The notes beneath the pieces were generated by a model. That model did not search any database and was not told the origin of the DNA. It was given only the letters and a program-made list of their open reading frames with translations. From positions 1-58,130 of the forward strand of contig NZ_JABSOD010000022.1 of the NCBI RefSeq assembly GCF_013283795.1: a stretch of DNA of 58,130 bases. The letters run 5' to 3'. The stretch's first letter is position 1, and every line of letters begins with the position of its first letter. This stretch comes from Rheinheimera lutimaris (GTDB taxonomy: Bacteria; Pseudomonadota; Gammaproteobacteria; Enterobacterales; Alteromonadaceae). Shown one piece after another: positions 51,782-58,130 of the stretch. The position numbers and the translations under genes were made by a program.

Positions 51782-51994
51782 ATGTCTGATATCCATCAAT
51801 GCCCAACCTGTAACGCCAGAGCGAAAAAAATCATCAACCCGCAAAACGGCGAATACCAGCTTAAAGCATTACAAGACGACGAAGCCGCAGCAAAAATACT
51901 GCAGCTGAAAAAAATGCTGGAAAAAGAGAAACAGCGTAACGAGCAATTAAAAGCGCGGCTGGCTGAACTGACGCAACACAACCCGGCACAATAA
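51782..51994 (+). CDS. Small CxxC coiled-coil protein, MarR-controlled
   Basis: A 70-residue protein. The N-terminal 'HQCPTCNARAKKI' has one CxxC pair that could bind zinc as a dimer or react with thiols. The rest ('AAKILQLKKMLEKEKQRNEQ') is a strong coiled coil. GAGGAG precedes the ATG at 51782, and the open frame extending upstream crosses operator 2, so it is not used. It is divergent from marR with two shared operators. No family name comes to mind. Confidence 0.72.
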   Translation: MSDIHQCPTCNARAKKIINPQNGEYQLKALQDDEAAAKILQLKKMLEKEKQRNEQLKARLAELTQHNPAQ

Positions 51995-52030
51995 CAACTG
52001 CAAGCAAGTGTTTTCCCGGCGAGATACGCT

Positions 52031-52303
52031 TCAATTTCGCCTGAAAAACGTTACCAATAATGAGATCATTGCTATCACACAAAAAGCGGGAATTAACAGC
52101 ACCACACCTGCAATAGCAATGCCGGTAATGATATCCGGGTAATTAAAACTGCTCATACAACCACTGTTGTTGCCTCCGCCAAAGCTGAGGCAAAGATCAG
52201 CAAAAATTAGTGCGCAGCCAAGCCATGCCGCACCGGTAAACAGTGTAAGTAGCCAGTAAAAGCCTGCAGTTTTGCGCTTTTTTTCGGTATTCTGCTTTTT
52301 CAT
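52031..52303 (-). CDS. Small membrane protein of unknown function
   Basis: A 90-residue protein from the ATG at 52303. A basic N-terminus ('KKQNTEKKRKTAG') is followed by two transmembrane helices ('FYWLLTLFTGAAWLGCALIF' and 'IITGIAIAGVVLLIPAFCVI') around a Gly/Asn/Ser-rich loop with two Cys. It probably sits in the inner membrane with both ends in the cytoplasm. No family is recognised. Confidence 0.6.
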   Translation of the reverse strand: MKKQNTEKKRKTAGFYWLLTLFTGAAWLGCALIFADLCLSFGGGNNSGCMSSFNYPDIITGIAIAGVVLLIPAFCVIAMISLLVTFFRRN

Positions 52304-52395
52304 AATGCCCGATATTTGCTTAAGACGCACATAAGATACAATACCCTTTGCTGAACGCACTATTATTACTTTCGCCCTTCAATTCAAGGATGACC

Positions 52396-52923
52396 ATGAG
52401 AACCCTGCTTAGTTTTAACCTGCTGCTTGCCTGTTGCCTGAGCTTGCAAAGCTGCACCGGTGTGCCTGATGGCGTAACACCGGTAACGCCGTTTGAACTT
52501 AATCGCTACCTTGGGGAGTGGCATGAAATTGCCAGGTTAGATCATCGCTTTGAGCGCGGTTTAACCGAAGTAACTGCTAACTACGCCATGCGCGACGACG
52601 GTGGTGTAAAAGTGATTAACCGTGGTTTTAATGCTGCAGAAGGCGATTGGCAACAGGCTGAAGGTAAAGCGTATTTCGTCGGCGACACTAACACCGGCGC
52701 ACTTAAAGTGTCGTTTTTCGGCCCGTTTTACGGCGGCTATAATATTGCCAAATTAAACGATGATTACAGCGTGGCACTGGTGGTTGGCCCATCAACAGAT
52801 TACGCCTGGCTGCTGGCTCGCAGTAAAACCCCGGCCAAAGCGTTGTGCGATGACTATATGGCATTTGCCAACAGCATCGGCATTAGCGCTGAGCAGTGGA
52901 TTTGGTTGCAGCAATGCCGCTGA
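52396..52923 (+). CDS. Lipocalin family lipoprotein (Blc-like)
   Basis: A 175-residue lipoprotein. The signal ends in the lipobox 'LQSC', so Cys20 is lipidated; 'YLGEWHEIARLDHRFERGL' is the lipocalin GxW motif; 'DYAWLLARSKTPAKALCDDY' matches the Blc C-terminal region. Bacterial lipocalins bind lysophospholipids or fatty acids at the outer membrane. AAGGA (52386-52390) favours the ATG at 52396; an ATG at 52390 is nearly equal. The hairpin TTTGTCA/TGACAAA (52925-52941) follows the stop. Confidence 0.88.
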   Translation: MRTLLSFNLLLACCLSLQSCTGVPDGVTPVTPFELNRYLGEWHEIARLDHRFERGLTEVTANYAMRDDGGVKVINRGFNAAEGDWQQAEGKAYFVGDTNTGALKVSFFGPFYGGYNIAKLNDDYSVALVVGPSTDYAWLLARSKTPAKALCDDYMAFANSIGISAEQWIWLQQCR

Positions 52924-53024
52924 GTTTGTCACACTGACAAATACGGTTTAACGGTTGTGCATTGCTTTAGCTTGCTGCCGTGGTTAAAGTAATTTTAATT
53001 CAGCCAGTTAGAGCCAACAGTACA

Positions 53025-54029
53025 ATGAACACTGAACACACTGATAACAACGCCGGTATTAAGGAAGTTTCGCCTGATACTTTCGTCGACAGCAGCGGCC
53101 ATCAGTTATCTGAGCAACAGGTACGCGCCGTGGTAACGCCACATGTATTTGCTGTAGCACCGGAGTTGATTGGCCAGCCGCTGGCTAAACCTGCGCGACG
53201 TGGTGTAGCCATGCTGATCGACGGCTTTTTTATTGCCGCGCTGACCTCCGGCAGCTTGATATTCGTGTTGCCGATGCTGGGCTATCTTGCCTGGTCACGC
53301 CGGCAGGCAGCAAAAACCGGTCAGATGGCATTATTGCTAACTGCGGCGCTGGTATTGTTTATTACTAATAATTGGTTGCCGTCACTGGCGTCGAAAGACC
53401 AGGTACAGCAATTTACCGGCAGTGCTATCTTTGTCAGCAGTGCGTTAAAGCTGGCGCAGGAAAGCTGCGATACCGCCTGTGCCAGGAACCAGCTGATGCT
53501 TGTGGTGCCGCAGTTACAGGCTGCGCAACTGAAAAAAGCTCAACAAAAAGATGTGCTCGAAGGCTTGCTGGACGCCAGTGACATTACCGACGCAGACAAA
53601 ACCGTACTGTATAAAGAGCTGCTTAATCAACTGCAAACCGCGCCGGACACTGCAGTAAAAGTAGCGCAAAGCCAACCCGTCAAAGCGTCGTGGTGGCAGC
53701 GCCTGCAGCAATCTGATCACAGTGTTTTAAAATGGATCCGCGGCATTCTGGCCGATTTAGGCATTGGCTTTGGTTGGGCCATCGGTTATTTCACCCTATT
53801 TATTGCCTGGAACAATGGCCAGACTATCGGCAAAAAGCTTTGTGGCATCCGCGTCGTACAACTGGATAACAAACCACTGTCGCTGTGGGGCGCTTTTGGC
53901 CGTCAGGGCGGTTACAGCGCAGGTTTTGCCACCGGCTTACTGGGCTTTTTGCAAATTTACTGGGACCCGAACCGACAAGCGATCCAGGATAAACTGGCCG
54001 ATACTCTGGTGCTGCGGCTAAAGGAGTAA
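53025..54029 (+). CDS. RDD family membrane protein
   Basis: A 334-residue inner-membrane protein. The RDD domain is split: 'ARRGVAMLIDGFFIAALTSG' (first helix with the Arg-Asp pair) and, after a soluble stretch of about 120 residues with two Cys ('ESCDTACARN'), 'DLGIGFGWAIGYFTLFIAWN', 'GQTIGKKLCGIRVVQLD' and 'QAIQDKLADTLVLRL'. RDD proteins are poorly understood; some have been linked to Na+/H+ exchange. The long central insertion is unusual. The start is the ATG at 53025, with a poor ribosome binding site; GTG 52980 is an alternative. Confidence 0.75.
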   Translation: MNTEHTDNNAGIKEVSPDTFVDSSGHQLSEQQVRAVVTPHVFAVAPELIGQPLAKPARRGVAMLIDGFFIAALTSGSLIFVLPMLGYLAWSRRQAAKTGQMALLLTAALVLFITNNWLPSLASKDQVQQFTGSAIFVSSALKLAQESCDTACARNQLMLVVPQLQAAQLKKAQQKDVLEGLLDASDITDADKTVLYKELLNQLQTAPDTAVKVAQSQPVKASWWQRLQQSDHSVLKWIRGILADLGIGFGWAIGYFTLFIAWNNGQTIGKKLCGIRVVQLDNKPLSLWGAFGRQGGYSAGFATGLLGFLQIYWDPNRQAIQDKLADTLVLRLKE

Positions 54030-54258
54030 GCATAAGCAATTCGGCCATAAGTGGCAAAACCAGCAATAGAAACTGAAGTTTTAGCTTATCAGCAGAATTT
54101 TATGCTAAAAAAATCAACATAAGCCATTAAAACTATGGTTTTACCAACAAAATAAACCAGCCTATTTTGTGGCATTTTCTTTAGTATGCGAAGTAGAGAT
54201 TATTGCTAACCCGGCGCCGGCGTTATGAAAACGCAGCGCCCCCGTTATAGGCTGACTT

Positions 54259-57200
54259 ATGTTATTTGATGCTGATTTAACCACCCGCTGCCCGCTGCGA
54301 CAAAAGATCCGTAACTACTACCGTATCGACGAAAATGCCGCCATTAACCATTTACTGCCACTGGCTGAAGTGGGCGTTAAAGCGCGCAGCCGCGCCTGGG
54401 AGCGGGCACGGCAAATTGTGCATACCATTCGTAAAGATCAGGATGGCCAAGGTGGTATTGATGCACTGTTAAATGAGTTTTCGTTATCCAGCGAAGAAGG
54501 CGTGGTGCTGATGTGCCTGGCCGAAGCCCTGCTTAGGGTGCCGGATAAAAGTACCCAGGAAGCGCTGATCCGCGACAAGTTAGCCAAAGGTGACTGGAGC
54601 TCGCATTTGGGCAGCAGCGACTCGCTGTTTGTTAATGCCTCGTCCTGGGGTTTGTTGGTTACCGGTAAAATGGTGAACTACAACGATAAAACCAAGGCGC
54701 AGCAATTTGGCGTACTGAAAAAAACCCTGGGCCGCTTAGGCGAGCCGGTGATCCGTAAGTCGGTTAACTTTGCCATGAAAATTATGGGCAAACAGTTTGT
54801 TATGGGCACCAACATTGACGATGCGATAGAGCGTGCCTTTGATACCGAGAAAAAAGGCTATGTCTATTCCTACGATATGCTGGGCGAAGGTGCCCGTACC
54901 ATGGCCGATGCCGAGCGTTACTACCAAAGCTACTTAACCGCTATTCATGCTATTGGTAAAGCCGCTAACGGCAAGGGGCCAATCAAAAGCCCCGGCATTT
55001 CAGTTAAGTTATCGGCTATTCATCCGCGCTATGAATTCAGCCACCGCGAGCGGGTGATGAGCGAGCTGCTGCCAAAACTTAAAGCGCTGGTGCTGGTGGC
55101 CAAAAGTTACGATATCGGCTTTACCGTCGATGCCGAAGAAGCCGACCGCTTAGATATTTCGCTGGATATTATCGAAGCGATTTTATCCGACGACGAGCTG
55201 GGTGATTGGGCCGGTTTTGGCCTGGCGGTACAGGCCTATCAAAAGCGCGCTATCTTCGTTATTGAATGGCTGACTGATTTAGCCCGCAAAGTAAACCGCA
55301 AACTGATGGTGCGGCTGGTAAAAGGCGCGTACTGGGACACCGAAATTAAAACCACCCAGCAAAAAGGCCTCGATCACTACCCGGTGTTTACCCGTAAAGC
55401 CTCGACTGACGTATCATACAAAGCCTGCGCCATTAAACTATTAGAAGCGCGTGATGTATTGTACCCGCAGTTTGCTACTCACAATGCTTACACCGCCGCT
55501 ACTATTTTAGAGGTAGCCAAAGGCAATAACAGCGGCTTTGAGTTTCAGCGCTTACACGGTATGGGCGAGTCGTTATTTGACCAGATTGTCAGCAGTGAAA
55601 AAATTCAGTGCCGCGTCTATGCCCCGGTGGGCGAGCATGAAAACCTGTTGGCGTATTTAGTGCGGCGCTTACTGGAAAACGGCGCTAACTCGTCTTTTGT
55701 TAATGCTATTGTCGATACCAGCCAGCCGGTTGAAGCCCTGCTGCCCGACCCGGTAGAAACCCTGCAAAGCCTGCGCAATAAATACAATACGCAAATAAAG
55801 CTACCGCTGGAGTTATACGGCAGCGAACGGGCAAACTCCAAAGGCCTGGATTTAACCGATGTTGATAGCCTGACCACCTTTAAAGCTAACCTGGATAACT
55901 GGTTCAGCAGCCATTTGCTGCAGCCAGATCAGATCCCGGAGGGCGCCATTGCGGTAAAAAGCCCGGCCAATCATACTGAAATCATTGGCCATGTGCGGCT
56001 GCACAGTACAGAGCAGATGCAGCAACTGCTGGAAAATGCCGACAACGCCTTTGCCAGCTGGTCGCAAATACCGGTAACCGAGCGCGCCAACTTGCTGCGC
56101 CGTATCGCCGATATTATCGAACGCCACCATGATGAGTTAGTCGCCATTTGTATTAAAGAAGCCGGCAAGGTAGCGCAAGATGGCATTGATGAAGTGCGCG
56201 AAGCGGTCGATTTTTGCCGTTATTATGCCGCAAGAGCAGAAGAGCTGGCTAAAGATGAGCGCTTTGAGCCGCGCGGCGTTATTTTGTGCATCAGCCCGTG
56301 GAATTTCCCGCTGGCGATATTTTTAGGCCAGGTGGCAGCAGCCATCGTGACCGGCAATACCGTTATTGCCAAACCGGCCGAGCAAACCAGCCTGATTGCA
56401 CTGCGCGCCATTGAGCTGATGCACGCGGTCGGCTTACCCGAGCATGTGGTGCAGGCGGTAATTGCCCGTGGTAGCGAAGTGGGCAAAACCATAGTGCCGG
56501 ACAGCCGCATTCAGGCAGTGATGTTTACCGGCTCCACCGAGACCGGCAGCCTGATTTCACGCACTCTGGCACAGCGTAACGATATTCAGGTACCACTGAT
56601 TGCCGAAACCGGTGGCCAAAACTGCATGATAGTCGACTCCACCGCCCTGCCGGAGCAAGTGGTAGACGATGTAATCAGCTCAGGCTTTCAAAGTGCCGGC
56701 CAGCGCTGCTCAGCGCTTCGGGTGTTGTTTATTCAGCAGGATGTCGCTGACGGCATTATCGACATGCTAAAGGGCGCATTGGAGCAGCTGCATGTTGGCG
56801 ACCCGGCCTGGCTTAGCACCGACATTGGTCCGGTTATTGATGATAAAGCACTGAAAAACCTGCAACAGCATGTGGAATATTTAAAAGATAAAGCCACCTT
56901 GCATTATCAGTGCGATATTCCGGACAACGCTGAAAACGGCGCTTATTTCTTTGCGCCACGCTTGTACGAAATAAGCGATTTATCGCTGCTGAAACGCGAA
57001 GTATTTGGCCCCTGCGTACATGTGATCCGCTTTAAAGCCAGTGAGCTGGATCAGGTTATCGACCAGATTAACGCTACCGGCTACGGCCTGACCATGGGCA
57101 TACATTCGCGTATTGAAGACCGCTGCAATTATCTGGCAAAAATGTCGCGCGCCGGTAATGTCTATATAAACCGTAATATGATTGGTGCCATTGTCGGTGC

Positions 57201-58062
57201 CCAACCGTTTGGCGGCCGCGGCTTATCCGGTACCGGGCCTAAAGCCGGCGGGCCGAACTACTTACTACGGCTGGTAAAAGAGAAAGCCTCGCCGGACAAC
57301 GTGCAAATGACCAATTTAAGCCCGGATCAGCTGAGTCAGCACCATAACCCTGATGCTGATGCACAAGTGCAACAGCTGATGGCTAACTCGCTTAGGGATG
57401 AAAAAATCTGGCGCGCTACGCCGCTGAATGACCGTGTATCGGCCGTGCGGCAATTGCTGGCGAAAATTGCCACGGTAGATATTATCGACGAGCTGGCCGA
57501 CGATTTAGCGCTGACGCTTTCAGATGCCCGTGCCCAGCTAAACCGGCTGGAAAAACATATGCGCAAGTGTACTACCCTGCCTGGCCCGACCGGCGAGTCG
57601 AATACTCTGCATATTGAGCCGCGCGGCTGCGTGGTGTGTTACGCCGATAAAAGTACTTCGTTTAACTTCTGGGCCATTTCGATTATTACCGCGCTGGCGG
57701 CCGGTAATACCGTAATTACGGTAGCGTCAGAGTTGTTCTATGAAGAAGCGATGGCGTTTAAAGACAAGTTTATTGCCACCGGCGTGGCCGCCGGCGTATT
57801 TCAGGTAGCCAAGCCGGATCAGTTGCAAGCCATTTTGGCGCACCCGCATCTGGCCGGTGCGGTAGTGGCGGCGCGCTCGTCCCGCTTAGGCTATTTCAGC
57901 CAGCAATTGGCACAGCGCGATGGTGCTATCTTGCCGGTGATCAGCGCCGAGTACTACGATACGCTGATCAAACGCCTGGTTACCGAGAAAACCATCAGTA
58001 TTGATACCACCGCATCAGGTGGCAATACTTCATTGATGACCATGGTGGAAGACGACGAGTAA
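54259..58062 (+). CDS. putA: Bifunctional proline dehydrogenase / P5C dehydrogenase PutA
   Basis: A 1267-residue enzyme that oxidises proline to glutamate in two steps at the membrane surface. An N-terminal helical part (1-150) leads to the FAD-binding PRODH barrel ('SPGISVKLSAIHPRYEFSHR', 'LMVRLVKGAYWDTEIKTTQQ', 'HNAYTAATI', 'FEFQRLHGMGESLF'). The aldehyde dehydrogenase domain (about 560-1040) has 'ISPWNFPLAIFLGQVAAAI', Glu783 in 'AETGGQNC' and catalytic Cys817 in 'SAGQRCSAL'. The C-terminal 200 residues are the extra domain of long PutA proteins. No ribbon-helix-helix DNA-binding domain is present, so unlike E. coli PutA it should not repress its own gene. The leader lacks a clear regulator site. 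Confidence 0.96.
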   Translation: MLFDADLTTRCPLRQKIRNYYRIDENAAINHLLPLAEVGVKARSRAWERARQIVHTIRKDQDGQGGIDALLNEFSLSSEEGVVLMCLAEALLRVPDKSTQEALIRDKLAKGDWSSHLGSSDSLFVNASSWGLLVTGKMVNYNDKTKAQQFGVLKKTLGRLGEPVIRKSVNFAMKIMGKQFVMGTNIDDAIERAFDTEKKGYVYSYDMLGEGARTMADAERYYQSYLTAIHAIGKAANGKGPIKSPGISVKLSAIHPRYEFSHRERVMSELLPKLKALVLVAKSYDIGFTVDAEEADRLDISLDIIEAILSDDELGDWAGFGLAVQAYQKRAIFVIEWLTDLARKVNRKLMVRLVKGAYWDTEIKTTQQKGLDHYPVFTRKASTDVSYKACAIKLLEARDVLYPQFATHNAYTAATILEVAKGNNSGFEFQRLHGMGESLFDQIVSSEKIQCRVYAPVGEHENLLAYLVRRLLENGANSSFVNAIVDTSQPVEALLPDPVETLQSLRNKYNTQIKLPLELYGSERANSKGLDLTDVDSLTTFKANLDNWFSSHLLQPDQIPEGAIAVKSPANHTEIIGHVRLHSTEQMQQLLENADNAFASWSQIPVTERANLLRRIADIIERHHDELVAICIKEAGKVAQDGIDEVREAVDFCRYYAARAEELAKDERFEPRGVILCISPWNFPLAIFLGQVAAAIVTGNTVIAKPAEQTSLIALRAIELMHAVGLPEHVVQAVIARGSEVGKTIVPDSRIQAVMFTGSTETGSLISRTLAQRNDIQVPLIAETGGQNCMIVDSTALPEQVVDDVISSGFQSAGQRCSALRVLFIQQDVADGIIDMLKGALEQLHVGDPAWLSTDIGPVIDDKALKNLQQHVEYLKDKATLHYQCDIPDNAENGAYFFAPRLYEISDLSLLKREVFGPCVHVIRFKASELDQVIDQINATGYGLTMGIHSRIEDRCNYLAKMSRAGNVYINRNMIGAIVGAQPFGGRGLSGTGPKAGGPNYLLRLVKEKASPDNVQMTNLSPDQLSQHHNPDADAQVQQLMANSLRDEKIWRATPLNDRVSAVRQLLAKIATVDIIDELADDLALTLSDARAQLNRLEKHMRKCTTLPGPTGESNTLHIEPRGCVVCYADKSTSFNFWAISIITALAAGNTVITVASELFYEEAMAFKDKFIATGVAAGVFQVAKPDQLQAILAHPHLAGAVVAARSSRLGYFSQQLAQRDGAILPVISAEYYDTLIKRLVTEKTISIDTTASGGNTSLMTMVEDDE

Positions 58063-58096
58063 CGCCGTAATAACAGTAAAGCCACCCTTAACGGGT

Positions 58097-58129
58097 AATG
58101 CCGGTCAGTTAAGCTGACCGGCATTTTTC
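58097..58129 (+). terminator. Rho-independent terminator after putA
   Basis: AATGCCGGTCAG (58097-58108) and CTGACCGGCATT (58114-58125) form a perfect 12-bp stem around a five-base loop, followed by TTTCT. It closes putA 35 bases past the stop. Confidence 0.93.
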
Positions 58130-58130
58130 T

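Overview
The window reads as chromosome of a gammaproteobacterium of the Rheinheimera / Alishewanella / Arsukibacterium type (Alteromonadales-like). The reasons are the enterobacterial-like gcvA - DUF423 - rlmM order, ArcA/ArcB, GltBD, the trmB-rsmC and mutY-yggX pairs, PutA without an N-terminal DNA-binding domain, and two Oar-like TonB receptors. This placement comes from recalled protein families, not from a search.

Layout. 0.1-6 kb: a GNAT-C39 fusion protein divergent from a RimK-like ligase, a tRNA-Leu(CAG), and a minus-strand salvage operon (uridine kinase, nucleoside transporter, 2-oxoglutarate/Fe oxygenase). 6-10.7 kb: a large TonB receptor divergent from a secreted EEP-family phosphodiesterase. 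10.7-17.8 kb: housekeeping RNA-modification and repair genes (rlmM, DUF423, hydrolase, gcvA, yggX, mutY, trmB, rsmC) plus two small hypotheticals. 17.9-22.7 kb: an orphan histidine kinase, then arcA and arcB tail to tail. 22.7-27.7 kb: exported cyanophycinase-like peptidase divergent from a YfcC-family transporter and an isoaspartyl dipeptidase, a probable route for using cyanophycin or other beta-aspartyl peptides. 28-34.7 kb: gltB-gltD and rraA.

34.7-42.3 kb is an accessory island. It holds a ParE/Phd toxin-antitoxin pair, DUF6500 and DUF4440 genes, a three-gene unit (DUF4297-like nuclease, HerA-like ATPase, AT-rich gene with ADP-ribosyltransferase-like motifs), a GNAT-like gene pair, and a HigBA-like pair flanked by two inverted copies of a miniature repeat element. 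42.3-45.7 kb: an AcuR-AcuI module with matching operators, between two alpha/beta hydrolase genes. 45.8-50.3 kb: a TonB receptor followed by its own response regulator and kinase. 50.5-54 kb: osmC, a MarR-controlled small gene, a lipocalin and an RDD membrane protein. 54.3-58.1 kb: putA with a strong terminator.

The strongest candidates for something new are four. (1) The cyanophycin-type locus, whose dipeptidase appears to have lost the first HxH histidine and to carry Glu where the carboxylated Lys should be. (2) The DUF4297-HerA unit with an ART-like third gene. (3) Paired inverted miniature elements around a degenerate HigBA. (4) 14-nt tandem repeats that duplicate the stop codon of two unrelated genes.
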